DNA from: an uncultured Clostridia bacterium
Lineage (GTDB): Bacteria > Bacillota > Clostridia > Christensenellales > Aristaeellaceae
Length of the DNA stretch: 27,478 nt
NCBI GenBank assembly: GCA_934663625.1
Contig: CAKUKP010000037.1
Location: 1-27,478, forward strand
Direction of reading: 5' to 3'
Made by a program: the position numbers and the translations under genes. This document shows, in pieces, positions 6,959 through 14,921 of this stretch; positions within the stretch are counted from its first letter, which is position 1, and each line of letters starts with the position of its first letter. Below the pieces are notes generated by a model, which had not been told where the DNA came from, ran no database searches, and saw nothing but the letters and a program-made list of their open reading frames with translations.

Positions 6959-8407
6959 ATGGCTTTTTGCGCGTTTTCCAGAGATGGCGCGATGTATGAT
7001 TCCACGCCCATCGAAAATATGTTTTTGCTGGAGTATCTGCCCACGGCGCCGGATGGTTTTCTGCGCGTATATCTGTATGCGCGGATGCTGTGTACGCATC
7101 CGGAGCTGGGCGAAAGTCTGGAAGATATGGCGCGCGCGCTGCGCATGGATGAAGATCAGGTGTTTACCGCAATGGCGTATTGGGAACAGCAGGGGCTGGC
7201 GGAGCGCATCAGCGATCGTCCGCCCACGTATGCGCTGCTGCCGCTGCGCTCCGGCCTGTGCGAAGGCGTTGGCGCGGACCGGGATTATTATACCTATCGC
7301 GAATACAATTCATCGCTGCAGGCGATCTTCGGCGCGAATGATCTGCTGGCTCCGAAGCAATACAAAATCGCCAACGACTGGCTGAACGTGCTGGGCTTTA
7401 CGCAGGAAGCGGCGCTGTGTTTGCTGGAATATGAAAAGAGCCTGCCGGGCGGAAAAAAGCCCGCGAGCGTGTTCAAACGCGCGGACAAACAGGCGATCGA
7501 ATGGGCGGAGTGCGGCGTGAAAACGCTGGAACAGGTGCAGACCGCCATTGCGGATCATGAAATCGTGGAAGGTTTGTGCAGGCGCGTGCTGGAACGGCTG
7601 GGCATTCGCCGCGCGCCCACCGAGGAGGAGCGCGCATGCGTGCGCCGCTGGGTAAACGATTGGAAATTGACCGAACAGACCGTGATCGCCGCCTGCGAAG
7701 AAACCACGAAATCCCGTCAGCCGTCGATCGGTTATCTGGATGCGATTTTGAAAAAGCGCGTGGAAAACGGCGCGGATCGATATTTCAAGGCGGTTCAGCA
7801 GCTTCTGCGCGAAATGGGCGTGCCGAACGCCCAGCCCACGCCGGAGCAGCTGCAAAGGTACGATGCGCTGATCGCGGGCGGCGCGGAACCGGATACGATC
7901 GCGCTGGCGGCGGCGCAGTGCGGGCGGCGCGGCAAGCGCACGTTCGATGATCTGGAATGGATGATCGGAAAATGGAGCGAAATGGGCGTGCATAGCCGGA
8001 GCGATGCGGAAAAATACATCGCAGATATGCAGAAAACCACCGCGGAGGTGCGCGGCATACTGGAGCGCACCGGCCTTACCCGCAGACCGAACATGGATGA
8101 TATCGCACGGTACGAGGGCTGGAAGCGAACCGCCGCGCCGGAGCTGATTCAATACGCGGCGGAGCTGGCGGCGGGAACGCGCAATCCGATGATCTACATC
8201 GGCAAACTGGTTTCCGAATGGGAAAAATCCGGCGTGCGCGATGTTTCTACTGCCCGCGCCGAGCATGAACGCCGCGGCGCGCAGAAATACGCGCCCGCGC
8301 AGAACGTACATAATTATCAGCAGCACACCTATACCGAGGCGGATTTCGGGCCGGATTTCTTCTACGATCCGACGCGCGATAATCCAATGGAGGATACGCA
8401 GAAATGA
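6959..8407 (+). CDS. DnaD-like replication initiation protein with tandem DnaD C-terminal (DnaB_2) repeats
   Basis: A 482-residue protein of the DnaD/DnaB primosome family, which remodels origin DNA and recruits the helicase loader. Residues 1-95 form a winged-helix DnaD N-terminal domain (FLRVYLYARML, then the LxMDEDQVFTAMAYWEQQGL helix). After it I see four units of about 70 residues (about 119-192, 206-275, 279-350, 366-434). Each ends in a helix like YLDAILKKRVENG, DLEWMIGKWSEMGV or YIGKLVSEWEKSGV, the hallmark of the DnaD C-terminal domain. The tail is acidic, Tyr-rich and probably unstructured. ATG 6959 is preferred to ATG 6953 because GGAGAGG (6945-6951) is only one base from the latter. 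The stop overlaps the next start (ATGA), coupling it to the helicase-loader gene. Confidence 0.82.
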   Translation: MAFCAFSRDGAMYDSTPIENMFLLEYLPTAPDGFLRVYLYARMLCTHPELGESLEDMARALRMDEDQVFTAMAYWEQQGLAERISDRPPTYALLPLRSGLCEGVGADRDYYTYREYNSSLQAIFGANDLLAPKQYKIANDWLNVLGFTQEAALCLLEYEKSLPGGKKPASVFKRADKQAIEWAECGVKTLEQVQTAIADHEIVEGLCRRVLERLGIRRAPTEEERACVRRWVNDWKLTEQTVIAACEETTKSRQPSIGYLDAILKKRVENGADRYFKAVQQLLREMGVPNAQPTPEQLQRYDALIAGGAEPDTIALAAAQCGRRGKRTFDDLEWMIGKWSEMGVHSRSDAEKYIADMQKTTAEVRGILERTGLTRRPNMDDIARYEGWKRTAAPELIQYAAELAAGTRNPMIYIGKLVSEWEKSGVRDVSTARAEHERRGAQKYAPAQNVHNYQQHTYTEADFGPDFFYDPTRDNPMEDTQK

Positions 8408-9378
8408 CCAGAGCGGATATGATACGCGATTTGCAGGCACAGTATCAGCAGCTTCGGCTGCGCCACGAGGCGGAACTGGACGCGCGCGTGGAGGAAGCCG
8501 CGCGGATCGACCCCGAAATTACGCGCCTGCGCGCGGAAAACCGTGATCTGGCGCTTTCTACGCTGCGCCGCGTGATGGCGGAGGGCGATCCCGAACAGAA
8601 GCGCGCCGCTGCGGAGCAGATGAAAGCGCGCGGGCGGTTTAACAATCAGGAGATTCGCCGCCGCCTTGCGCGCGCGGGGCTTCCGGAGGATTATCTGCAA
8701 ATGCGCTATGATTGCGCCGCGTGCCGCGATACCGGCATGGTGGGTGATGCGCCTTCCCGATTCTGCGATTGCTTTGAAGCGCGGCTCCGCGCGATGCAAT
8801 ATGAGGATGGCACCATGGCGGGCACGGATCAGCAATGCTTTGAAAAGTTCGATCTTTCGCGCTTCCCGGAGGACGGCGGACAGCGCGCACAGATGGCGGC
8901 GGTGCGCAGAACATGTGAAAAATACGCCGATACATTCCCGCACACCGATTTTGCCAATCTGGTGCTGACCGGCAGCGGAGGGCTGGGCAAGACATTTTTG
9001 CTGAACTGCATCTATGAACGGGCGGTGCGGCGCGGCGCGGCGGCGGTGCGGCTTACCGCGTTCCGCATGTTTGAAATCATGCGTAGGCAGCACATGGATG
9101 GATCGGCGGAGGATATGAGCTTTGAACAGCTTCTGAACGTGCCGCTTCTGTTGATCGATGATCTGGGAACGGAACCGCTGATGCGCAACATCACGGTGGA
9201 ATATCTGTTTACGCTGCTGAACGAACGCATGGCGATGAACCGCCATACGGTGATCGCTACGAATCTATCGCCGATGCAGGTGCAGGAGCGGTACGGCGAA
9301 CGCGTGATGTCCCGTATGTTCGATCGCAGCCGCGGCGCAACGATACAGCTTACCGGAAAGGATCTGCGCAGACTTTGA
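8404..9378 (+). CDS. DnaC/DnaI-like AAA+ helicase loader
   Basis: A 324-residue ATPase that should load the replicative helicase at origins or restart sites. The N-terminal 100 residues are helical and charged. A probable zinc-binding segment CAACRDTG...CDC (about residues 101-122) follows, as in DnaI. The AAA+ domain has Walker A GSGGLGKT at about 190-197, Walker B LLLIDDLGTE around Asp252-253, and an arginine-finger/sensor region RVMSRMFDRS near the C-terminus. The start overlaps the dnaD-like stop and has GGAGG 11 bases upstream. Gene order dnaD-like followed by dnaI/dnaC-like is typical of Clostridia. IstB-type transposition helpers share this fold, but no transposase is present and the zinc segment argues for the replication role. 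Confidence 0.85.
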   Translation: MTRADMIRDLQAQYQQLRLRHEAELDARVEEAARIDPEITRLRAENRDLALSTLRRVMAEGDPEQKRAAAEQMKARGRFNNQEIRRRLARAGLPEDYLQMRYDCAACRDTGMVGDAPSRFCDCFEARLRAMQYEDGTMAGTDQQCFEKFDLSRFPEDGGQRAQMAAVRRTCEKYADTFPHTDFANLVLTGSGGLGKTFLLNCIYERAVRRGAAAVRLTAFRMFEIMRRQHMDGSAEDMSFEQLLNVPLLLIDDLGTEPLMRNITVEYLFTLLNERMAMNRHTVIATNLSPMQVQERYGERVMSRMFDRSRGATIQLTGKDLRRL

Positions 9379-9890
9379 TGAACGCAGCTGAACAGGTGTA
9401 CGCCTATTTGAATTCGATCGGGATCGCATACGAAAGCGCGCGGCATCCGGCGGTGCAGACCATCGCGGACTGCGCGCCGATCGACCGGAAGCTGAACGCG
9501 GTCACGGCGAAGAATTATTTCCTGTGCACGAAGAATCAGAAGCATTTCTATCTGTGCATCGTGCGCCCGAACGCGCGTTTTCACACGGCGGATATTTCCA
9601 AACAGGTGAATTCATCCCGCCTGAGCTTTGCGGGCGCGGAATATCTGGAACGATATCTGCGCGTATATCCCGGCGCGGTCAGCCCGATGGGGCTGATCTT
9701 CGATGCGGAACATGTGGTGCGGCTGATTCTGGATCGCGGGCTTACAGAATGCGAACGGATCGCGTTTCATCCCTGCGATAATACGCGGACGATCGCCATG
9801 CGCACGGATGATTTTCTGCATGTTTTCCTTCCGTCGCTCGGCGTGGAACCGCTGTTTGCGGAGATTCATGATTTTGAAACAAGTGAATGA
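9378..9890 (+). CDS. prolyl-tRNA editing protein ProX (YbaK/EbsC domain)
   Basis: A 170-residue stand-alone editing domain that hydrolyses mischarged tRNA, in the best-known members Ala-tRNA(Pro) or Cys-tRNA(Pro), in the cytoplasm. Visible family features: an N-terminal VYAYLNSIGI....HPAVQTI segment, the conserved lysine in AKNYFLCTKN, the GAVSPMGL loop and the late HPCDNTRTI motif. The length fits the free-standing ProX class rather than the insertion domain of ProRS. The ATG overlaps the preceding stop by one base (TGATG). The gene ends before a new promoter at 9922, so it is likely the last cistron of the dnaD operon. Substrate specificity is inferred from family. Confidence 0.85.
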   Translation: MNAAEQVYAYLNSIGIAYESARHPAVQTIADCAPIDRKLNAVTAKNYFLCTKNQKHFYLCIVRPNARFHTADISKQVNSSRLSFAGAEYLERYLRVYPGAVSPMGLIFDAEHVVRLILDRGLTECERIAFHPCDNTRTIAMRTDDFLHVFLPSLGVEPLFAEIHDFETSE

Positions 9891-9921
9891 ACTTTGCAAC
9901 AATATTGAAAGGCAACCGCAA

Positions 9922-9950
9922 TTGACATGCGCCCGATCGCGTACTAAAAT
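9922..9950 (+). promoter_or_regulatory. promoter of the secreted SH3 protein
   Basis: TTGACA at 9922-9927, a 17-base spacer and TAAAAT at 9945-9950: a near-perfect housekeeping promoter 36 bases before the likely start codon. Confidence 0.8.
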
Positions 9951-9986
9951 AGATACACTTTGTTGCAATGTGGGAGATGTTCGACG

Positions 9987-10463
9987 ATGCAGAATTACAT
10001 GCGAAAGATTTGCCTTGCGGTGTTGGCGGCGCTGATGATCGCGCTTGCCGGACAGGCGGCGCTGGCGGCGACCTATTCCGCGAAGGTGCTTACCTCCTCG
10101 ATGGACGTATATCTATCGCCGAGCTCCGCAGCCGTGCCGGCGGGCAGCCTTCCGCAGGGCACTTCCTTCAGCGTACACGCCATCAGCGGCGAATGGGCGT
10201 ATATTTCCTATCGTGGAAATACCGGCTATGCGGAAATGAAGAACATCATGTTCGATGATGCGATCTCCGGCTACACCGTGCGCGACACCGGCATTCTGTT
10301 CATCACGCGCGAATCCTACAGCCGCCGCGTATCCTATCGCGCCAAGCTGGCGGCGGGCACGCGCATCTATGTGCGCGGCGTGAGCCACGGGTTGCTGCTG
10401 GTGACCAACGCCAACGGAACGATATTGGGATTTGTATCGCAGGCGGACTGCGTGCGCGGTTAA
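9987..10463 (+). CDS. secreted SH3-domain protein
   Basis: A 158-residue exported protein. The N-terminus has a signal peptide (MRKICLAVLAALMIALAG region, cleavage after AALA). The mature part contains one or two bacterial SH3-like units: DVYLSPSSAAVPAGSLPQGT...GEWAYISYRGNTGYAEMKNI, then a second unit of the type Y-S-R-R-V-S-Y-R-A-K-L-A-A-G-T-R ending in GFVSQADC. Such domains often bind cell wall peptides. No catalytic domain accompanies them, so it may be a wall-binding accessory protein. ATG 9987 has GGGAG at 9972-9976; ATG 9999 is possible and leaves the signal peptide intact. It is a single-gene unit between a strong promoter and a strong terminator. Confidence 0.75.
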   Translation: MQNYMRKICLAVLAALMIALAGQAALAATYSAKVLTSSMDVYLSPSSAAVPAGSLPQGTSFSVHAISGEWAYISYRGNTGYAEMKNIMFDDAISGYTVRDTGILFITRESYSRRVSYRAKLAAGTRIYVRGVSHGLLLVTNANGTILGFVSQADCVRG

Positions 10464-10472
10464 TACGCGCGG

Positions 10473-10521
10473 AAAAAAGGGTTGCGAGGGATTGCAAATG
10501 TAATCTTTCGTGGCCCTTTTT
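10473..10521 (+). terminator. intrinsic terminator after the SH3 protein
   Basis: A 16-bp stem with several G/T pairs (arms 10478-10493 and 10502-10517) and an 8-base loop, preceded by six A and ending in a run of five T (10517-10521). Confidence 0.85.
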
Positions 10522-10540
10522 CTGTTTCTGCGAAAATCGC

Positions 10541-10569
10541 TTGACGGACGCGAATTTGTGTGGTATCGT
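10541..10569 (+). promoter_or_regulatory. promoter of the aminotransferase gene
   Basis: TTGACG at 10541-10546, a 17-base spacer and TATCGT at 10564-10569, preceded by TG at 10561-10562 (extended -10). It is 46 bases ahead of the start codon. Confidence 0.65.
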
Positions 10570-10614
10570 TGTCAGAAGAATAGGGGTGTACCTATGTAAA
10601 GGGGGGAGTGGCGG

Positions 10615-11796
10615 ATGCGTTTTTCCGAGGACCTGTTCTCGGACGGCATACGTTCCGTAAGCGGAAGCGCGATCCGAGATATATTCAAGCTGCTGGGCAG
10701 GCAAGGCATGATTTCATTCGCGGGCGGGAACCCGTCCATGCGGGCGCTGGAGCCGGATGTGGCGCGGGAATTGTCCTGTCGGGCGATCGATCGCTACGGT
10801 GCTTCGATTCTGCAATACGGCGGAACGGAAGGCTTGCCCGCGCTGCGCGAGCAAACCGCGAAATACCTGTCCGAAACGGCGCAGGTACGCTGCACAGCGG
10901 GAAATATTCTGCCGGTGCAGGGTTCATCGCAGGCGTTTGATCTGCTTCTGAAGGCGCTGATCAACCCCGGCGATGTGGTTTTGATCGAAAGCCCCACCTT
11001 TCTGGGCGCGATTCAGGCGCTGCGCATCTACGGCGCGAAGCTGATTGATATGCCGATGGATGAAGAAGGCGTGATCGTGGATCGGGTGGAGGCGCTGGTG
11101 AAGCAGTATCGCCCGAAGCTGATGTACATCATTCCCACCTTCCAGAATCCCACCGGACGCACGCTTTCACTGGAGCGCAGGCGCGCGCTCGCGCAGATGG
11201 CGGCGCGGTACGGCTTCGTGATCGCGGAGGATGATCCCTATCGCGATCTGCGCTATGCGGGCGATCCGCTACCCTCGATTTCATCATTCGATGAAGAGGA
11301 TTGGGTGGTGTATCTTTCCAGCTTTTCCAAGTACATTTCGCCCGGTCTGCGCGTGGGCGCGGCGGCGGTGCCGAATGAAAAGCTGCTGCGCAAGATGGTG
11401 ATCGGCAAGCAATCCACCGATGTGCATTCCCCGCTGCTGACGCAGGCGATCGTCAGCCTGTATCTGGAGGAGGAGCGGCTGCCCAAACATTTGACGCGCA
11501 TCTGCGATCTGTACAGAAAGCAGCTGGACGCGATGCTGGATGGTTTTTCCGCGCTTCCGGCGGGCACGCGGCACACGCTGCCGCAGGGCGGATTGTTCAT
11601 CTGGGCGGCGCTGCCGGAGGGCATGGATGCGCAGGCGCTGCTGGCGGGCGCGGTTGAAAAGGGCGTTGCCTACGTGCCCGGAACGCATTTCTATGCGGAC
11701 GGCGAACATGCAAATACGCTGCGGCTGAATTTTTCGATGTGCGAACCTGAAGCGATTTGCGAGGGCATGCACCGGCTGGCTGCGGCGCTGAAATAA
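10615..11796 (+). CDS. PLP-dependent aminotransferase (class I/II fold, LysN/MocR-type family)
   Basis: A 393-residue cytoplasmic aminotransferase. It has the N-terminal ISFAGGNPSMRAL and LQYGGTEGLPALRE motifs of the 2-aminoadipate/aromatic aminotransferase group, the NPTGR loop (Asn178), and a DDPYRDLRY segment. The PLP-binding lysine is in SSFSKYISPGLRVG (Lys239), and the substrate-carboxylate Arg region is near NTLRLNFS at the C-terminus. It lacks the winged-helix regulator domain of true MocR proteins. GGGGGGAG lies 7-8 bases upstream of ATG 10615. Amino acid specificity cannot be read from sequence. The neighbouring tyrS and the IorAB arylpyruvate oxidoreductase in the same window make an aromatic substrate plausible, which is only inference. 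Confidence 0.85.
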   Translation: MRFSEDLFSDGIRSVSGSAIRDIFKLLGRQGMISFAGGNPSMRALEPDVARELSCRAIDRYGASILQYGGTEGLPALREQTAKYLSETAQVRCTAGNILPVQGSSQAFDLLLKALINPGDVVLIESPTFLGAIQALRIYGAKLIDMPMDEEGVIVDRVEALVKQYRPKLMYIIPTFQNPTGRTLSLERRRALAQMAARYGFVIAEDDPYRDLRYAGDPLPSISSFDEEDWVVYLSSFSKYISPGLRVGAAAVPNEKLLRKMVIGKQSTDVHSPLLTQAIVSLYLEEERLPKHLTRICDLYRKQLDAMLDGFSALPAGTRHTLPQGGLFIWAALPEGMDAQALLAGAVEKGVAYVPGTHFYADGEHANTLRLNFSMCEPEAICEGMHRLAAALK

Positions 11797-11840
11797 GCAT
11801 ACAATAAATTTTAAATACAATACAGTTTGGAGCGAGAAAC

Positions 11841-13070
11841 ATGAATGCATTGGATCTTTTGAAGGAACGCGGCTTTGTAAAACAGATTACGTTTGAAGAT
11901 GATCTGTACAAGGCGTTTGACAATGAAATGGTGCCGTTCTACGTCGGCTTCGATCCCACGGCGGACAGCCTGCACATCGGCCATTACATTCCGATTATGG
12001 CGATGGCGCATCTGCAGAAGGCCGGCCACAAGCCGTTCGCGCTGATGGGCGGCGGCACGGGCATGATCGGCGATCCCTCCGGCAAGAGCGATCTGCGCAA
12101 GGTATTGACCGTAGAGGATATCGATAACAACGTAGCGCACATCAAAAAGCAGATGGAAAACTTCCTCGATTTCGATGAAAGCCGCGAAAACTGCGCCGTG
12201 ATCGTGAACAACGCCGATTGGCTGCGCACGCTGAACTACATCGATTTCCTGCGCGATGTGGGCGCGCTGTTCTCCGTAAACCGTATGCTGACGGCGGAAT
12301 GCTACAAGCAGCGCCTGGAGCGCGGCCTTACGTTCCTGGAGTTCAACTACATGCTGATGCAGAGCTATGATTTTTTGGAGCTGAACCACCGCTACGGCGT
12401 AAAGCTGCAGTGCGGCGGCGATGATCAGTGGTCGAATATGCTCTCCGGCGCGGATTTGATTCGCCGCAAGGATCAGAAGGATGCGTTCGCGCTGACCTTC
12501 CAGCTGCTGCTGACCCACGACGGCCGCAAGATGGGCAAAACCGAAAAGGGCGCGCTGTGGCTGGATCCCGAAAAGTGCAGCCCCTATGATTTTTATCAGT
12601 ACTGGCGCAACGTGGATGATGCGGACGTTGAAAAATGTCTGGGTCTGCTGACCTTCCTGCCGATGGACGAGGTGCGCCGTCTGGGCGCGCTGGAGGGCAG
12701 CAAGATCAACGAAGCCAAGCGCGTGCTGGCGTATGAAGTGACCAAGAACGTACACGGCGAAGCGGAAGCGATGAAGGCGCAGCAGGCGGCGGAAGCGCTG
12801 TTCGGCGGCGGCGCGCTGGCGGGCAGCGTGCCCACCACGACGCTCACCGCGGATGATCTGGCGGCGGATAACCGCCTGATCGCGCTGGTAGTAAAGGCGG
12901 GTCTGTGCAAATCCAACGGCGAAGCGCGCAAAACCGTGCAGGCGGGCGGCTTGTACATCGGCGATGAAAAGGTGGCCGATCCCGATTTCCGCGTGACCAT
13001 GGAAATGCTGGACGGCGAAGGCCTGCTGGTTCGCAAGGGCAAGAAGAGCTACCATCGTTTCGTGAAATAA
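11841..13070 (+). CDS. tyrS: tyrosine--tRNA ligase (TyrRS)
   Basis: Class Ic aminoacyl-tRNA synthetase charging tRNA(Tyr). The 409-residue length matches bacterial TyrS. Visible signatures: YVGFDPTADSLHIGH with the HIGH motif at residues 45-48, GGGTGMIGDPSGKS, the tyrosine-pocket NYMLMQSYD and QCGGDDQWSN segments, KMGKT (230-234) as the KMSKS-type loop, and a C-terminal S4 RNA-binding domain (about 345-409, with L-C-K-S-N-G-E-A-R-K-T-V-Q-A-G-G). GGAG lies 9 bases before ATG 11841. The gap to the aminotransferase is 44 bases with no room for a T-box leader, so this tyrS does not appear to be controlled by a T-box at its own 5' end. Cotranscription with the aminotransferase is likely. Confidence 0.96.
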   Translation: MNALDLLKERGFVKQITFEDDLYKAFDNEMVPFYVGFDPTADSLHIGHYIPIMAMAHLQKAGHKPFALMGGGTGMIGDPSGKSDLRKVLTVEDIDNNVAHIKKQMENFLDFDESRENCAVIVNNADWLRTLNYIDFLRDVGALFSVNRMLTAECYKQRLERGLTFLEFNYMLMQSYDFLELNHRYGVKLQCGGDDQWSNMLSGADLIRRKDQKDAFALTFQLLLTHDGRKMGKTEKGALWLDPEKCSPYDFYQYWRNVDDADVEKCLGLLTFLPMDEVRRLGALEGSKINEAKRVLAYEVTKNVHGEAEAMKAQQAAEALFGGGALAGSVPTTTLTADDLAADNRLIALVVKAGLCKSNGEARKTVQAGGLYIGDEKVADPDFRVTMEMLDGEGLLVRKGKKSYHRFVK

Positions 13071-13092
13071 TCCTTGACAATCGTATGGTTTT

Positions 13093-13131
13093 ATGGGAAG
13101 TGAGATTTTTTTCTCGCTTCCCATTTTGTTT
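13093..13131 (+). terminator. intrinsic terminator after tyrS
   Basis: A 13-bp stem (arms 13093-13105 and 13112-13124) with an all-T loop encloses GGGAAG/CTTCCC and is followed by TTTTGTTT. Confidence 0.85.
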
Positions 13132-13194
13132 GAACATTTTGGCTGTTTTTGCCGTCATATATAGTGAAATCAAAAAAATGCGGAGGTGGACGAC

Positions 13195-14019
13195 ATGAAA
13201 AAGAGCCTGATTGCACTTATCCTGATCTGCGCGCTGCTGCTGTGCGGCGTTTGCATGGCGGAGGCGGAACGCACGCGGCTGGATGCGGCGGACTGCATCG
13301 TGTATCGCATTACGAACGGGAAATATCGCATCCTGGATATGGATGGCAAGTTCATCGGCGATGATTATGACGCCTTCCCGTCCGACCAGCTTGGCGAATG
13401 CGCGGCGTACATGGAAAACGGACGATTCGGCTACATCGCGAAGGATGGAACGATTCTGGTTGAACCGGATTATCTGGAACTGCCGGTATTTACAAACGGA
13501 TTTGCCGTTGTAAAAAAGGAGAATGTGGACGCGGAGAAGATGGACGATCTGAGCGGCGGAAGCCTGTTCCCCACGATTATGGGCGTGATCGACGCTTACG
13601 GCGATATCGTTGTGCCGATCGAATATAGCGGCGTGCGCGTCACCAGCGACGGACATTACGCCATCATCAGCGTGCGGGATAACGACAACAATACAAAAGA
13701 CGGGCTTTTCGATCTGGAGCAGGGCAAGGTGGCGATCGAGCCGCAGTACAGCAATATTTTTGATGAACCGCACGATGGAACGCTGATTGCGAGCATTACG
13801 GAAAAGAAGGAAGAAACGAAGGATGATGTCGGCTCGGACAGCAGCGAATATCAGAGCTGGTGCGGCGTGGTCAGCGTGCAGGGCGAAGAGCTGATTCCGT
13901 TCGAATATGATCGGATTGAATACAACACGGGCTTTAACGCCTACACCTGCTACAAGGATGAGCAAATCGTGAAGATTTACGAAATCCAAAACGGCACTGT
14001 AATCGAGAAGAAGGATTGA
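13195..14019 (+). CDS. secreted WG-like-repeat protein, copy 1 of 3
   Basis: A 274-residue exported protein of no assigned function, first of three tandem paralogues. Signal peptide: MKKSLIALILICALLLCGVCMA, with predicted cleavage after Ala22 in the pattern C-x-A|E shared by all three. The mature part has about four degenerate units of the form G-x-x-x-x-x-G-x-x-x-x-P-x-Y: GYIAKDGTILVEPDY (79-93), GVIDAYGDIVVPIEY (130-144), GLFDLEQGKVAIEPQY (170-185) and GVVSVQGEELIPFEY (224-238). They resemble WG (KWG) repeats in which the Trp is replaced, which probably build a beta-propeller-like or solenoid fold. A charged insert EKKEETKDDVGSDSSE (about 203-218) is specific to this copy. GGAGGTGG at 13182-13189 supports ATG 13195. 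The next copy starts 17 bases after the stop. Confidence 0.75.
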   Translation: MKKSLIALILICALLLCGVCMAEAERTRLDAADCIVYRITNGKYRILDMDGKFIGDDYDAFPSDQLGECAAYMENGRFGYIAKDGTILVEPDYLELPVFTNGFAVVKKENVDAEKMDDLSGGSLFPTIMGVIDAYGDIVVPIEYSGVRVTSDGHYAIISVRDNDNNTKDGLFDLEQGKVAIEPQYSNIFDEPHDGTLIASITEKKEETKDDVGSDSSEYQSWCGVVSVQGEELIPFEYDRIEYNTGFNAYTCYKDEQIVKIYEIQNGTVIEKKD

Positions 14020-14036
14020 TTGCGGAGGTGAACGCT

Positions 14037-14921
14037 TTGCACAGAAGATGGACGGCGCTTATCCTGATCATCTGCATGCTGCTGCCCTGCGTTTGCACGG
14101 CGGAGGATGCGCGCCCGCGATTGGACGCGGCGCAATACATCGTATACCGCATTTCGGATGGAAAATACCGCGTTATGGATTTTGAAGGCCGATTTGTCGG
14201 CGAGGATACGGAGGCTTTCCCTTCGGAAAAGATCGGCGAAGCGGCGTTTTACATGGAGCACGGCGAATTCGGCTTTGTTGCGAATGATGGTACGATTGTG
14301 GTGGAACCGCAGTATTATGATGTGCCAGAATTTGAAAAGGGCTATGGCATCGTATGCAAGATGGATATCGATGGTGAAGCGAGAGATTTCAGCGGAGGCA
14401 TCGGAACGCCGATGTTTGGCAGAGTGTACGGCGTGATCAACGCCTATGGCGATGTGATCGTTCCGGCGGAATACGAAAGCGTGCATGATATATATACGGG
14501 CGACAAAGTAGATTATGCGATCGTCAATGTTTCCGGTGGGAACCATAAGCTCGAAGGATTATTTAATCTGACGGATGGCAGGGTGGCGATTGCGCCGAAG
14601 TATTTTTCCCTTGAGGTGGCAAACGATGATTTCCTGATTGCGGGTCAGGCAACCTTAAACTGCGATCCGGAGGATGTGAACGAAAGCGCGAGCGGCAGCG
14701 AATACGATTATGAATACGGCGTGATTGATTTGCAGGAGGATGTGCTGATCCCGCTGGAATACGATATGATCACGTTCAGCGCGAAGAAGGGCGTTTTCAA
14801 TTGCCTGATGGATAATCAGATCGTGAAGGTTTACGAAATCCGGAACGGCGCGGTGGTTGAAAAGGCGGAATCGCCGCATATCATGATGGAGCGGCAAAAT
14901 AAAGGAGGTATGAAACGATGA
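14037..14921 (+). CDS. secreted WG-like-repeat protein, copy 2 of 3 (TTG start)
   Basis: A 294-residue paralogue of copies 1 and 3. I place the start at TTG 14037: GGAGG at 14024-14028 is 8 bases upstream, and from this codon the signal peptide (LHRRWTALILIICMLLPCVC) aligns residue for residue with that of copy 1, with the same C-x-A|E cleavage pattern. The four G-x5-G-x4-P-x-Y units are present (for example GVINAYGDVIVPAEY and GVIDLQEDVLIPLEY). The C-terminus is about 15 residues longer than in the other copies, and the last codons read through the ribosome site of copy 3 (KGGMKR). The stop overlaps the next ATG. Function unknown; a secreted or wall-associated binding protein is the most that can be inferred. 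Confidence 0.75.
   Translation: MHRRWTALILIICMLLPCVCTAEDARPRLDAAQYIVYRISDGKYRVMDFEGRFVGEDTEAFPSEKIGEAAFYMEHGEFGFVANDGTIVVEPQYYDVPEFEKGYGIVCKMDIDGEARDFSGGIGTPMFGRVYGVINAYGDVIVPAEYESVHDIYTGDKVDYAIVNVSGGNHKLEGLFNLTDGRVAIAPKYFSLEVANDDFLIAGQATLNCDPEDVNESASGSEYDYEYGVIDLQEDVLIPLEYDMITFSAKKGVFNCLMDNQIVKVYEIRNGAVVEKAESPHIMMERQNKGGMKR

Noticed and set aside
11797..11840. Possible T-box leader before tyrS
   Set aside because: Only 44 bases separate tyrS from the preceding stop; no specifier stem, T-box sequence or terminator is present.
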